Numbered from the stretch's first letter, positions 51,466 to 60,383 are shown. The stretch: DNA of 64,000 nucleotides from Fulverythrobacter ferritrahens (GCF_020539485.1 NZ_JACDXU010000002.1:496001-560000); one strand, 5' to 3'. Made by a program: numbers and translations. The notes: a model not told the origin generated them from the letters alone.

Positions 51466-52683
51466 ATGCTCTTTGCCTGTCTTATGGAGAGTGCCCGCCC
51501 CGAACCCGAAGGTGGAGCCGAAGGCGCGGCACCCTATCGCGATCCGGAACCGTTCTCGATTCGCGCGCAGGGCCAGCAACTCACTTTCTACCCTTCGGGC
51601 GGAGACCGGCTGGCGGCGCTGCTTTCGCTGATCGAGGCGGCGCGTCATACGTTGCGGCTCTATTACTACATCTTCGCCACGGATCAGTGCGCCGAGAAAG
51701 TGCGCGATGCGCTGGCCGCCGCCGCCCGGCGCGGAGTGACGGTGACGCTGATCGTGGACGATTTCGGTTCCACTGCCGATGCGAAGTTTCTGGCCCCGCT
51801 GACCGAGGCCGGCGGCATGGTGCAGCGTTTCAGTTCCCGCTGGGGCGTGCGCTATCTGATCCGCAACCACCAGAAGATGGCGATCCGCGATGGGGAGGCC
51901 GCGATGATCGGCGGCTTCAATATCGAGCAGGCCTATTTCGACCCGCCGGAAAAGAATGGCTGGAACGATCTGGGCGTGCTGGTGGAAGGCGATGCGGTGA
52001 AGCGCCTGTGCGACTGGTTCGACCTGCTGGACGCATGGACCGACGATTCGCGCCGCGTCACCTTCATGGATGCGCGGCGACAGGTGCGCGAATGGCAGGC
52101 GGGCACCGGCCCGGTGCGCTGGCTGGTGGGCGGCCCTTCGCGCACGCTCAGCCCCTGGGCGCGCAGCGTGATAGTGGACATCGCCCTGGCAACGCGGCTG
52201 GACATCATGGTCGCCTATTTCTCCCCCCGGCGCGGGCTGGTGAAGCGGATCGGCAAGGTGGCCCAGCGCGGCGAGGCGCGGCTGCTGCTGGCCGCCAAAT
52301 CGGACAATGCCGCCACGATCGGCGCGGCGCGCGCCAATTACGGGCGGATGTTGCGCCGCGGCGTGGAGATCTACGAATTCGAGCCGTGCAAGCTGCACGC
52401 CAAGATCTTCGTGGTGGACGATGTCACCTATATCGGCTCGGCCAATTTCGACATGCGCAGCCTCTATCTCAATCTGGAGATCATGCTGCGGATCGAGGAC
52501 AAGGCGCTGGCGGAAAGGATGCGGAGCTTCATCGCGGGGCATGTGCCGCATTCCACCCATGTCACGCGCGAACTGCACCGCCAGAGGCGCACGGCCTGGA
52601 GCCGCATCCGCTGGAGCCTGAGCTGGTTTCTGGTGACGGTGCTGGACTACACCGTCACGCGCAGGCTGAATCTGGGGCTGTAG
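51466..52683 (+). CDS. Phospholipase D-type protein, probable cardiolipin synthase
   Basis: A 405-residue protein with two HKD motifs: [18 protein letters not shown] and [19 protein letters not shown]. This two-motif layout and the lack of an N-terminal membrane pair suit the ClsB/ClsC-type cardiolipin synthases, which join phosphatidylglycerol or phosphatidylethanolamine units. A C-terminal basic/hydrophobic stretch ([26 protein letters not shown]) may dip into the membrane. The ATG at 51466 is the first; ATG 51484 (MESARPEPE) is an alternative, and neither has a strong ribosome site. Confidence 0.88.
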   Translation: MLFACLMESARPEPEGGAEGAAPYRDPEPFSIRAQGQQLTFYPSGGDRLAALLSLIEAARHTLRLYYYIFATDQCAEKVRDALAAAARRGVTVTLIVDDFGSTADAKFLAPLTEAGGMVQRFSSRWGVRYLIRNHQKMAIRDGEAAMIGGFNIEQAYFDPPEKNGWNDLGVLVEGDAVKRLCDWFDLLDAWTDDSRRVTFMDARRQVREWQAGTGPVRWLVGGPSRTLSPWARSVIVDIALATRLDIMVAYFSPRRGLVKRIGKVAQRGEARLLLAAKSDNAATIGAARANYGRMLRRGVEIYEFEPCKLHAKIFVVDDVTYIGSANFDMRSLYLNLEIMLRIEDKALAERMRSFIAGHVPHSTHVTRELHRQRRTAWSRIRWSLSWFLVTVLDYTVTRRLNLGL

Positions 52684-52693
52684 GTTTCCTGAT

Positions 52694-52783
52694 CGTCATT
52701 GCGAGCGGCAAAGCCGCGCGGCAATCCAGGCCCCGCGTTCAACGCTCTGGATTGCTTCGTCCCTGGGGTCCTCGCAATGACGA
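52694..52783. repeat. Palindromic repeat pair, GTCATTGCGAG family
   Basis: CGTCATTGCGAGCGGCAAAG and GTCCTCGCAATGACG bracket complementary GCAATCCAG/CTGGATTGC. It lies between the convergent synthase and dnaB genes, a likely two-way transcript end. Confidence 0.8.
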
Positions 52784-52792
52784 GGCCTATTC

Positions 52793-54313
52793 TCACTCGT
52801 AATCGTCGTAGGCGCGGCTGCTTTCCGCAAGGTCGGAGAATTTGGTGATCTCGCTCTGGAACTGCAGCGGGATATTGCCGGTGGAACCGTGGCGCTGCTT
52901 GGCCACGATCAGCGTGGCGCGGTTCACCAGATCGCTGTGGCGCTGTTCCCACTCACTATATTTCGCCTCGGCATCAGCATTGGCGAAACCGTTCGGCCCC
53001 GGCCCGTCGGGCTTCAGGGCGTTGTGATAATATTCGGCGCGGTAGATGAACCACACCATATCGGCGTCCTGCTCGATCGAGCCGGATTCGCGAAGGTCGG
53101 AAAGCTGGGGCCGCTTGTCCTCGCGCTGTTCCACCGCACGGCTGAGCTGGGACAGGGCAATCACCGGCACGCTCAGTTCCTTGGCCAGTGTCTTGAGGCC
53201 CCGGCTGATTTCGGAGATTTCATTCACGCGGTTGTCGTTCCCCCGGCCGGTGCCCTGCAACAGCTGGAGATAGTCGACCACGATCAGCCCGATATCGTGC
53301 CGCCGCTTCAGCCGCCGCGCGCGGGCGCGCAGGGCGGCGATGGAAAGGGCGGGCGTATCGTCGATATACAGCGGCAGTTCGGCAAGGCGCTGCGCGGCGA
53401 AGGACAGTTTCTGGAACTGGTCGCGGCTGATGCGGCCCATGCGCAGGGCTTCGCTGGAAACCTCGGCCTGTTCGGCAAGGATACGCGTGGCCAGCTGATC
53501 GGCGCTCATTTCCAGGCTGAAGAACACCACGCCCGCGCCCACCGATTGCTCGATGCCCATCTCGCGGTCGTTCAGCAGCCGCTCCGCGCAGTTGAAGGCG
53601 ATATTGGTGGCGAGCGAGGTCTTGCCCATGCCCGGACGCCCGGCGAGGATGATAAGGTCGGAATCGTGGAGGCCGCCGATCTTCTCGTTGATGCTGACAA
53701 GGCCGGTGGTCTTGCCCGAGATATGGCCGCCTGAATTGATCGCCGCCTCGATCTGGCTCAGCGCCGTATGGGTGGCGGTGCGGAAGCTGGAAGCCTCGTT
53801 GGCGGTCGCGGCGCCTTCGGCCACTTTGTAGAGCGCGGCTTCGGCATATTCGATCTGCTTGAGCGGTTCGACGCTTTCCGATGTGTCGAGCGCATCTTCC
53901 ACCAGAGTGCGGCCGACGTTGACCAGCTCGCGCAGCAAGGCCAGGTCATAGATCTGGGCGGCCAGTTCGCGCGGGGCCAGCAGGCCCTGCCCGTCCGCCG
54001 TCAGCCGCGCCAGATAGGCGACGCCGCCCAGTTCCTTCAGTGCCTCGTCCGCTTCGAAATAGGGGCGCAGGGTAACCGGCGTCACTACCGCGCCGCGATC
54101 CAGCAGGGTCAGGATGCGCTCATAGATGCGCTGATGCACTGGCTCGAAGAAATGGTCCGGCCGAAGCGGGGTGGAAAGCTCCTCGATCACGCGATTGTCG
54201 ATCAGGACCGCGCCGATAAAGGCCGCCTCCGCCTCGATATTGGCTGGCAGGCTGCGGGCCTGCGGTTCGGAAGGCGCAGCGGCAGGGGAACGGATCAGGA
54301 GGTCTTCGGACAT
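52793..54313 (-). CDS. dnaB: Replicative DNA helicase DnaB
   Basis: A 506-residue hexameric helicase that unwinds DNA at the fork. The N-terminal DnaB domain (NIEAEAAFIGAVLIDNRVIEEL, about 25-125) and a RecA-type C-terminal domain are present: Walker A GRPGMGKTS, GAGVVFFSLEMSADQL, Walker B IGLIVVDYLQLL, DLRESGSIEQDADMV and the final VAKQRHGSTGNIPLQF. There is no intein. The ATG at 54313 (MSEDLLIRSP) is used; an in-frame ATG 27 codons upstream has no support. Confidence 0.97.
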   Translation of the reverse strand: MSEDLLIRSPAAAPSEPQARSLPANIEAEAAFIGAVLIDNRVIEELSTPLRPDHFFEPVHQRIYERILTLLDRGAVVTPVTLRPYFEADEALKELGGVAYLARLTADGQGLLAPRELAAQIYDLALLRELVNVGRTLVEDALDTSESVEPLKQIEYAEAALYKVAEGAATANEASSFRTATHTALSQIEAAINSGGHISGKTTGLVSINEKIGGLHDSDLIILAGRPGMGKTSLATNIAFNCAERLLNDREMGIEQSVGAGVVFFSLEMSADQLATRILAEQAEVSSEALRMGRISRDQFQKLSFAAQRLAELPLYIDDTPALSIAALRARARRLKRRHDIGLIVVDYLQLLQGTGRGNDNRVNEISEISRGLKTLAKELSVPVIALSQLSRAVEQREDKRPQLSDLRESGSIEQDADMVWFIYRAEYYHNALKPDGPGPNGFANADAEAKYSEWEQRHSDLVNRATLIVAKQRHGSTGNIPLQFQSEITKFSDLAESSRAYDDYE

Positions 54314-54480
54314 CGCGCTCTCATGCGCATGGCAGGCGGCGGGGCGCAAGCCGGAACGGGGTATGGTGGCTTGTGGATATCGGGGATGGAGCAAAAACCT
54401 TCGGCCCGGCCGGCCCGCCGCCGAGGGGCATCTCCAAATTCCTTGCCGCCTCCCCTGCCGGGTGCGAAAGGATCGGGAAC

Positions 54481-54963
54481 ATGGACGACCACCGCATCAG
54501 CCATATCGATCTCGACGAGGCGACGATCCTGTGGCGCAACGCGGATATCGAACAGGAACGGCGGGTCGCCATCTTCGACCTGATCGAGGAGAATCGCTTC
54601 AAGCCGGTGCGTGCCGCCGCTGCCGGGCTGACCGGGCCCTGGCGCCTGCGCCTTTCCGTGCAGGACGGGCGGCTGGCGATGGATATTTCCGACGATGCGG
54701 GCAATCCGGTGGAAACGCTGCTGCTGGGCCTCGCCCGCTTCCGCCGCCCGATCCGCGAATATTTCGCGATCTGCGATTCCTACTATCAGGCGATCCGCAA
54801 GGCTTCCGCGCAGGAGATCGAAACGATCGACATGGCGCGGCGCGGCATTCACGATCAGGCAGCGCGGCTGCTGCTTGAACGGCTGGAGGGAAAGGTGGAA
54901 ACGGATTTCCCCACGGCCCGCCGGCTCTTTACCCTGATCTGCGTGCTGCATATCAAGGGGTAG
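54481..54963 (+). CDS. UPF0262 family protein
   Basis: A 160-residue protein. RISHIDLDEATILWRNADIEQERRVAIFDLIEENRFKPV and the end DMARRGIHDQAARLLLERLEGKVETDFPTARRLFTLICVLHIKG match the UPF0262 family, found almost only in alphaproteobacteria. The family has no known function; members are soluble. The ATG at 54481 fits the family start, so the longer frame is rejected. It diverges from dnaB and is followed by the GH25-like gene 39 bases later. Confidence 0.88.
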   Translation: MDDHRISHIDLDEATILWRNADIEQERRVAIFDLIEENRFKPVRAAAAGLTGPWRLRLSVQDGRLAMDISDDAGNPVETLLLGLARFRRPIREYFAICDSYYQAIRKASAQEIETIDMARRGIHDQAARLLLERLEGKVETDFPTARRLFTLICVLHIKG

Positions 54964-55002
54964 CAGGAGCCGGAGGGTTCCCAGGCGAAAGGCGATTCCC
55001 CG

Positions 55003-55701
55003 ATGGGCCGAAAGAAGCGATTTCCCACGCGCTGGCGCGTGATGGCGGCGCTGTTGCTGGCGGCGCTGCTGGGCGGCGCCTGGCAATGGTGGGAGTTCAT
55101 TCACTGGACTCCGCAGCGCGAAGCCTATCCCGTGCAGGGCATCCTCGTCAGCGCGGAGGATGGGCGGACCAGCTTTGCCGCCTTCAAGGCCATCGGCGCG
55201 GATTTCGCCTATCTGGAGGCGTCAAGCGGGGCTGTCCGGCGCGATCCCGCCTTTGCCCGCAATCTGGCGGCAGTGCGCGCGGCGGGGCTGCAATTCGGCG
55301 CGGTCCATCATTACGATCCCTGCATCCCGGCAGACCGGCAGGCGGCCAATTTCGTCACGGTCGTGCCGCGGGACGACAAGCTGCTGCCGCCCGCCATCGA
55401 GCTGGATGAAACGGCCGACGAATGCGAAAAGCCGGTTAGCGATCAGGCAGTGGAAAGCGAGCTGATGACGTTCCTCAATCAGGTGGAAGGCCATGCGGGC
55501 AAGCCCGCGCTGCTGAAGATCTCCGAGGAGTTCGAGCGGCGCTATCGCCTTGCCACAGCGATCGACCGGAACCTTTGGCTGACGCGGGACCGGTTCGAGC
55601 CGGACTATGCCGGGCGGCCATGGACCTTGTGGACCGCGAATTCCGCGCTACGCTCCGAAGCGAGCCCGGCGCCGGTGCGCTGGGTGGTTGTGCAGCCTTG
55701 A
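55003..55701 (+). CDS. GH25 muramidase-like membrane-anchored protein
   Basis: A 232-residue protein with an N-terminal anchor (about 13-30, VMAALLLAALLGGAWQWW) and a GH25-type barrel: GILVSAEDGRTSFAAFKAIGADFAYLEASSG, GAVHHYDPCIPADRQAANFVTVVP, PPAIELDETADE, KPALLKISEEFERRY and LWLTRDRFEPDY. In GH25 lysozymes the first strand carries a catalytic Asp (GIDVS); here it reads GILVS, so that Asp is missing, while the acidic strand IELDE remains. It may be weakly active or a peptidoglycan-binding relative. Confidence 0.72.
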   Translation: MGRKKRFPTRWRVMAALLLAALLGGAWQWWEFIHWTPQREAYPVQGILVSAEDGRTSFAAFKAIGADFAYLEASSGAVRRDPAFARNLAAVRAAGLQFGAVHHYDPCIPADRQAANFVTVVPRDDKLLPPAIELDETADECEKPVSDQAVESELMTFLNQVEGHAGKPALLKISEEFERRYRLATAIDRNLWLTRDRFEPDYAGRPWTLWTANSALRSEASPAPVRWVVVQP

Positions 55702-55770
55702 TCGGGTTCGTCCTTGCGCGCGAAGCCAAGCAAGGGCGAGAAGATGACATAAAAGGGAAGGTGCCTGGTT

Positions 55771-56187
55771 ATGAGCGACGATTCCGACCGTGACGAGCTG
55801 GTGATCGCGGCCAAGCGCGCTCAGGAAAATGCCTATGCGCCCTATTCCAAATTCCGCGTGGGCGCGGCTTTGCGCTTTGCCGACGGCACGATCGTGACCG
55901 GGGCCAATGTGGAGAATGCCAGCTATGGCCTGTCGCTCTGCGCCGAGGCCATGGCGGTGGCCAAGGCGATGAACGAAGGCCATCGCGGCGGGCTGGAAGC
56001 CGTCGCGGTGATCGGATCGGGCAAGCAGCCGATCGCGCCCTGCGGACGGTGCCGGCAGATATTGTTCGAGCTGGCCGATCTGGGCGGCACCGATCCGCTG
56101 ATCTGGTGCGCCAGCAAGGAAGAGGCGGAAGGCGTGCTGCTGTCCGAACTGTTTCCCCGCGCCTTCGGGCCGGGCAGTCTGGACTGA
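55771..56187 (+). CDS. cdd: Cytidine deaminase
   Basis: A 138-residue homotetrameric-type cytidine deaminase that turns (deoxy)cytidine into (deoxy)uridine. Zinc ligands are C57 (in LCAEA, with catalytic E59), C91 and C94 (PCGRCRQ). NVENASYGLSLCAEA is the family signature. It begins 69 bases after the GH25-like stop and is followed by the MgtC-like gene. Confidence 0.95.
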   Translation: MSDDSDRDELVIAAKRAQENAYAPYSKFRVGAALRFADGTIVTGANVENASYGLSLCAEAMAVAKAMNEGHRGGLEAVAVIGSGKQPIAPCGRCRQILFELADLGGTDPLIWCASKEEAEGVLLSELFPRAFGPGSLD

Positions 56188-56204
56188 CAAGGCAGGGCCG
56201 CGCC

Positions 56205-56702
56205 ATGCTGCTCAATCCTGCCATTCCGCTGGGTGCGATCGATGGCGATCTGCTGCTGCGGCTGGGGGCGGCTGCGCTGATCGGGCTGGCGCTGGGGCTG
56301 GACCGGGAAATACGCGGGCATGAGGCGGGAATGCGCACGCATGGGCTGGTGTGCTTTGCCGCCGCCACCATGACGGTTTCGGTCATCGCGCTCTATTTCC
56401 AGCTTGGCGTGCCCAATCCCGGCAGCCGGATGGACCCCTTGCGTATCTTCGAGGCGGCAGGCTCTTTCGTGGGCATTATCGGGGCGGGGCTGATCGTGTT
56501 CAGCAAGGGGCGCCTGCATAATCTGACGACCGCCGCCAATCTCTGGCTTGCCGCCGTGGTGGGCATTGCCTGCGGGGCCGGGCAATGGCCGCTGGTGCTG
56601 CTTGCCAGTGTCATCGGTCTGGTGATGATCAGTGTGCTGCGGGTGATGGAAGACAAGGTAGAACTGAAGCGGGCCCGCCGCGACCTGACCGACGACCGGT
56701 AG
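56205..56702 (+). CDS. MgtC/SapB family membrane protein
   Basis: A 165-residue inner-membrane protein with four or five hydrophobic segments. LLLRLGAAALIGLALGLDREIRGHEAGMRTHGLVCFAAATMTVSV is the MgtC core, with the conserved acidic residue in LDRE and the Arg-Thr-His-Gly. EAAGSFVGIIGAGLIVFSKGRLHNLTTAANLWLAAVVGIACGAG follows the family. MgtC proteins modulate ATP synthase or magnesium stress. The ATG at 56205 is chosen by the family start. Confidence 0.88.
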   Translation: MLLNPAIPLGAIDGDLLLRLGAAALIGLALGLDREIRGHEAGMRTHGLVCFAAATMTVSVIALYFQLGVPNPGSRMDPLRIFEAAGSFVGIIGAGLIVFSKGRLHNLTTAANLWLAAVVGIACGAGQWPLVLLASVIGLVMISVLRVMEDKVELKRARRDLTDDR

Positions 56703-56728
56703 GGGCGCGGGGGAGGCTGGTTCTCCCC

Positions 56729-56757
56729 TTGACATTTATAACCTATTTGGTTATATG
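56729..56757 (+). promoter_or_regulatory. Consensus sigma-70 promoter with overlapping palindrome, second copy
   Basis: TTGACA at 56729-56734, a 17-base spacer, TATATG at 56752-56757. ATAACC-5-GGTTAT (56738-56754, perfect arms) overlaps it. The layout equals that at 5390-5418. Confidence 0.6.
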
Positions 56758-56763
56758 CACGCC

Positions 56764-57165
56764 CATCCTGCATCTCAAAACAGGATATGGAACCGGGAGT
56801 GCGGCTCGGCCGGCTTGCCTTCCCCTCCTTCGCGGGTGTCCCTGCTTTCCGGCAGGGAAATGTCACTCCCGCACCGCGGCCGGCGCTCATGCGTCAGGGA
56901 CAGGCCCCGCAAGGCCGGTCCAGCCGCCGGATCGGATATGGCGCGGCATCAGCCGCGATGGAAGTGCGCCCCGTGCGAGCCCGCCCGCGCTTCCCAGCCG
57001 CTCCGGACAGGGCCGAGCCTTGGCGCGCAGCGGAACAGGCGCCAAAGCCATTCGCAAGATAAACCTTCCGTACTGCCCCCGGCGCATTGCCGGCCGCGCG
57101 GTTCCTCTGCTTTTCCCACGGCGTTACGTCCGGGCTCGCCGCCGGATGAGAGGGTGTGGATGCGC
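56764..57165 (+). ncRNA. Putative structured non-coding RNA, copy 2
   Basis: About 400 bases of GC-rich, hairpin-rich sequence after the promoter at 56729, in the gap (56703-57239) between the MgtC-like gene and the leftward M14 region. It shares ordered blocks with 5425-5865: GTGCGAGCCC, CAGGGCCGAGC, GCCATTCGCA(A)GATAAA and GGCGTTAC, followed by a stem (TCCGG/CCGGA) that replaces CTCCGC/GCGGAG of copy 1. The first transcribed bases also make a hairpin in both copies (CATCCTG/CAGGATATG here). No protein frame is shared. Its role is unknown. Confidence 0.4.
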
Positions 57166-57183
57166 CCTGCCCAACCCAACCTT

Positions 57184-57254
57184 CGTCATTCCCGCGCAGG
57201 TGGGAACCCAGTTCACAGGTTGCTGCTGGGTTCCCGTTTTCACGGGAATGACGA
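57184..57254. repeat. Palindromic repeat pair, GTCATYCCCGC family
   Basis: CGTCATTCCCGCGCAGGTGG with GAACCCAG on the left and CTGGGTTCCC with CACGGGAATGACG on the right. Same family as 41092-41170. Confidence 0.8.
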
Positions 57255-57563
57255 GAAGGGGGGATAATCGCAAACCCCGTGAGCCCCTGCCTGCGCAGGA
57301 GCGCACATCAATCCTCCAGCCACTCCGCCAGCGCGGCTAGGCAGTCGCGCGCGAGCAGCTTCGAGCGTCCGGGGCTCACGGAGGGTTTTCCCGTCCCAAG
57401 GCTTGGTGTCGATCCAGTCCGCAAAGGGATCGTGTCGGCGCTTGTCCGCTGGAGCGAGAATGTAGCGGGCGACATTGTGCGACGACATGTCGTGGTTGAT
57501 GACGAGACTTTCGATCAGGGTCCGCGCCACTGCGTCGCGGTTCGCTGACCCGCGCGACCTCAC
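57240..57563 (-). CDS. Possible small coupled gene running into the M14 remnant
   Basis: A GTG start at 57563 overlaps the stop of the 307-residue gene (GTGA), giving a 107-residue frame. Its first 60 or so residues (LIESLVINHDMSSHNVARYILAPADKRRHDPFADWIDTKPWDG) look protein-like. The rest is an out-of-frame reading of the M14 remnant and of the repeat at 57184, so the natural C-terminus has been replaced. It may be a truncated second gene of the inserted segment. I recognise no family. Confidence 0.3.
   Translation of the reverse strand: MRSRGSANRDAVARTLIESLVINHDMSSHNVARYILAPADKRRHDPFADWIDTKPWDGKTLREPRTLEAARARLPSRAGGVAGGLMCAPAQAGAHGVCDYPPFSSFP
57308..57377 (-). pseudogene. Remnant of the 3' end of an M14 carboxypeptidase gene
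   Basis: In one frame this reads [19 protein letters not shown] then stop, against [19 protein letters not shown] at the end of the intact gene at 58651. Differences fall mostly at third codon positions, so it derives from a related allele rather than a recent copy. It marks the far side of the insertion between 57378 and 58655. Confidence 0.6.
57313..57377. repeat. Direct repeat, left copy, flanking the insertion
   Basis: By my count 56 of 65 bases match 58656-58720, in the same direction. Together the copies frame a 1278-base segment with the 307-residue gene. Confidence 0.65.
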
Positions 57564-58483
57564 CAATCACGCCACGCGTCAATTTCCTCGGCCAAGGCCT
57601 TCTGTCGCGCGACAAATGCCATCTCTTCCAACACGGCGCAGATGTCCTCCCGTTCTTCAGTCTCGATCACACCACCTGCCCGTTCGTCGGCGTCGTTGAA
57701 CCACTGAACCGTTTGCTTGAGAACCTTCCGGACCTCCGCCTTGCGCGGTTTTGAACCCAGCTTTTGGATGGCGAGACAGGCCTCCCGGATCACCTTGCGC
57801 GCAGCGTTAGCGAACTCTTCTGGCGGGAAGGGTGGCGATGGCGACCAATTGTCGAAGGGTGTCTCAGCGAGAAGCTGATCCCAGGTCAACTTGCTCAGCC
57901 TGGTCCGGTATCGCTCTTCTTTGGCTGCCCGTTCCGCCTCTTGCTTTGCATTGTTTAACTCGTGCTCGTGGACAAATGCAGCCCGATCATTCGACCAACG
58001 CCATTCGCCTTCCGCTGCATAATTGGCCGCGTGGATGGTCGAAAAGCGGGAACCGGGAGCAAATTCGAATATCCCCTTGGCGAAGGATCGTTCGGCACGG
58101 GAAACCGCCAGCTGCCCAAGGTAGCTCAGTTCATTCAGATCCTTTTCCGGTTCCCACCAGTCGCGGTTTACTCCGAAGATGGCGGGCCTGCCTGTATGCG
58201 CAAAACGATGCTCGTTAACGATCGAGCTTGCCCGCACAGCGTTTAAGGCAGGCGCCTCAGGCCAGATGCCATCAAGCACCGCAACGGCAACCTGCTTGTC
58301 CGTGGCTCCGAGAATCTTGAAGGCTGCATATCGCCCGGTCTCCGGCGGTGCGAACTCTGAATAGGGTTTGGTACGAAATGCGTAAACCTGCCCCTCGTCT
58401 GGAGCGGATGGCAAGGGCAGGTGTTTTCCCCCGCCTTCAGCGGACGTTCGCCTGAACATTCGCGCAATCAAGTTTCTTGCCAT
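57560..58483 (-). CDS. Hypothetical protein in a small insertion
   Basis: A 307-residue soluble protein with no signal peptide and no family I recognise. The N-terminal half has a beta-rich look (GQVYAFRTKPYSEFAPPETGRYAAFKILGATDKQVAVAVLDGIW); the middle carries a charged helical stretch (NNAKQEAERAAKEERYRTRLSKLTWDQLLAE) and the C-terminus a helical region (EEREDICAVLEEMAFVARQKALAEEIDAWRDW). It lies within the segment framed by the direct repeats, with somewhat lower GC than its neighbours, suggesting transfer. A second frame may be coupled at its stop. Possibly a defence, toxin-immunity or phage-derived protein; nothing in the sequence decides. Confidence 0.7.
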   Translation of the reverse strand: MARNLIARMFRRTSAEGGGKHLPLPSAPDEGQVYAFRTKPYSEFAPPETGRYAAFKILGATDKQVAVAVLDGIWPEAPALNAVRASSIVNEHRFAHTGRPAIFGVNRDWWEPEKDLNELSYLGQLAVSRAERSFAKGIFEFAPGSRFSTIHAANYAAEGEWRWSNDRAAFVHEHELNNAKQEAERAAKEERYRTRLSKLTWDQLLAETPFDNWSPSPPFPPEEFANAARKVIREACLAIQKLGSKPRKAEVRKVLKQTVQWFNDADERAGGVIETEEREDICAVLEEMAFVARQKALAEEIDAWRDW

Positions 58484-58650
58484 TCGCTCGCCTCAGGATT
58501 TTGCCACCAATAAGATGACCAGTGCCGCTTGGAAGCTAAAACCGGCTACGGCCTGTTCCGTATTAAGTGAACCGAGCGAACGCCCTCACAAGCGGCAACA
58601 TGCTCCGGATCGGCACTTTTGCCTTGCCGAGTTGGTAACAGTCCAAGGCG

Positions 58651-59787
58651 CTACCCCTCCAGCCACTCCGCCAGCGCGGCCAGGCAGTCGCGGCCCAGAA
58701 TCTTCGAGCGTTCCGCGCTCCAGCCCTGCTGCGTGCAGGGCAGGTCGTCATTGTCCTTGAACGGCATTTCCAGCGTCATCGAACAGGCGCCATAGCGTTC
58801 GGCGAGCTGATTGGTGGACATGGTGAGGTTCGCCTGCCCGGGCCGCGCGACCGGATAGCCCTTGGCGGTCTGGAAATCGGGCGTGCGGCGCTTCAGGATC
58901 GAACGATAGCGTTCATAGGCCGCGCCCAGTTCGTCGGTCCAGGACGGGATGCCTTCGAAGCCGGCCAGGAACACTGCCGGGATCGCCTCGTCCCCATGGA
59001 CATCCATGGCAAAGTGCACGCCGGTTTCGTCCATTGCATTGCGCAGGGCCAGCACTTCGGGGCTCTTTTCCGCGCTGGGCTGCGCCCATTCGCGGTTGAG
59101 GTTGATGCCTGCTGCATTGGTGCGCAGATGGCCGCGCCGCGACCCGTCGGGATTGGCGTTGGGCACCACATGCAGGCGGCATTTGGCGCGCAGCACGCGG
59201 CCTACGGGATCGGCGGGATCGGTCAGGCATTCCAGCGCCCCTTCCATCCACCATTCGGCCATGCTCTCGCCCGGATGCTGGCGGGCATAGAGCCACACCT
59301 GCGTCTCGCCTTCGCCCATTTCCAGGCAGTCGATCGGCTGCCCGTCCAGCGTGGTGCCCAGCACGCGGTGGCTCACCCCTTCATAGCAGGCGGTTTCCGC
59401 CACCAGATCGTGATGCCGCTCCATGGAAAAAGGCGCGAAATAGGCAAACCATGCCGTGCCGCCTTCGGGCGTGTAGCGGATGGTCAGCGTGCCGTTCTCT
59501 TCCGCCCGGTCATAGCTGGTGTCGGTGCGGCCCCAATAATCCCGGTCTTCCGAAACGCAGGCGCGATAGCCGGGCCAGCCATCGGGATAGGCCGAGGCAT
59601 TCAGCCCGGTGATCTTCAGCACCAGTTCGCGCCCTTCGGCCCCCGCCACGCGGAAGTGGAACCACTGGAAGAAGTCGGATTCATGGTCCTTGCGGATCGC
59701 CAGCTTCGCCGTGGCGCCGGAAATCTCCAGCACTTCGATATTGCCGGCATCGAAGGCGGCGTCGATTCGAATGGGGTTGGAACTCAC
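58651..59787 (-). CDS. M14-family zinc carboxypeptidase (cytosolic carboxypeptidase-like)
   Basis: A 378-residue protein. The N-terminal beta domain (about 1-120) is followed by the M14 domain: zinc ligands H171 and E174 ([12 protein letters not shown]) and H264 (MDVHGDE), substrate Arg in [19 protein letters not shown], and the catalytic E340 ([10 protein letters not shown]). This arrangement is that of the CCP/AGBL-type group, which in bacteria trims C-terminal acidic or other residues from peptides. It overlaps the DUF4136 lipoprotein gene by ATGA. Its 3' end is duplicated at 57308. Confidence 0.9.
   Translation of the reverse strand: MSSNPIRIDAAFDAGNIEVLEISGATAKLAIRKDHESDFFQWFHFRVAGAEGRELVLKITGLNASAYPDGWPGYRACVSEDRDYWGRTDTSYDRAEENGTLTIRYTPEGGTAWFAYFAPFSMERHHDLVAETACYEGVSHRVLGTTLDGQPIDCLEMGEGETQVWLYARQHPGESMAEWWMEGALECLTDPADPVGRVLRAKCRLHVVPNANPDGSRRGHLRTNAAGINLNREWAQPSAEKSPEVLALRNAMDETGVHFAMDVHGDEAIPAVFLAGFEGIPSWTDELGAAYERYRSILKRRTPDFQTAKGYPVARPGQANLTMSTNQLAERYGACSMTLEMPFKDNDDLPCTQQGWSAERSKILGRDCLAALAEWLEG
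58656..58720. repeat. Direct repeat, right copy (inside the M14 gene 3' end)
   Basis: The intact copy of the sequence repeated at 57313-57377. It covers the last codons and stop of the M14 carboxypeptidase gene. Confidence 0.65.
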
Positions 59788-60383
59788 TTCACTTCTACCG
59801 TTTCACCATTGTTGCCGGGAAAATCGCTGAGCAGGGCCGCCGCCATGCGGGGCGCGCCAAGCGGGGTCTGGGCCAGCGGGGCACTGGCGCTGACCGTGAA
59901 ATTGGCGCGGCCTTCCCACAGGGTCTGGCCGCTCGCCCGATCGCGGATCGTCACGCTCAGCCGGGTGTTTACCCGCGCCTTGGGCTTGCCGGAAAGATCG
60001 ATGCCGATCCCCAGCCCGACGCCCGAGCCATAGCTGCCCACCGATGCGCCGCCGCCCACGGAAACGGGGCTGCGCTCTCCACCAGGCTGCATCGTTGCGC
60101 GTTCCAGCCGCACCATGGCCACCTGCGCGCCGGTGCCTTCAGGCACTATCTGATAGCCGAGCCGCGTCAGCTCCCGGGCAACGGCCTGATTGTAGGTCGC
60201 CAGTTCGAGCGATTTTGCGTCCAGCCCCGGTGCGGCTTCCACGGCGATAGTGCCACGGCCCAGCTGCGCGGCGCCCTGATGGAAGCGGGTGACTTCCACC
60301 GGGCCCACAGGGGTCATGCAGCCTGCCAGGCCCAACAGGGCGGCGGATGCTGCGGCGAGGATGGCAATGCGCTTGCTGGTCAT
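59784..60383 (-). CDS. DUF4136-type lipoprotein
   Basis: A 199-residue lipoprotein: the signal with lipobox ends LLGLAGC (Cys at 22). The body has the DUF4136-like pattern: [47 protein letters not shown], a Gly-rich centre ([21 protein letters not shown]) and [25 protein letters not shown]. The protein at 60475 shares the last part (RLEVRIRN...ALWEGRADI, FPGKNGE). GGGAGGGG precedes the ATG at 60383. It probably lies at the outer membrane; function unknown. Confidence 0.82.
   Translation of the reverse strand: MTSKRIAILAAASAALLGLAGCMTPVGPVEVTRFHQGAAQLGRGTIAVEAAPGLDAKSLELATYNQAVARELTRLGYQIVPEGTGAQVAMVRLERATMQPGGERSPVSVGGGASVGSYGSGVGLGIGIDLSGKPKARVNTRLSVTIRDRASGQTLWEGRANFTVSASAPLAQTPLGAPRMAAALLSDFPGNNGETVEVK

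Noticed and set aside
51313-52578. N-terminal extension of RpoZ to 536 residues
   Set aside because: Antisense to the phospholipase D-type gene; omega starts with [10 protein letters not shown].
57313-58720. tRNA-targeted genomic island
   Set aside because: The duplicated end belongs to a protein gene, no tRNA is present and no integrase is found in the segment.
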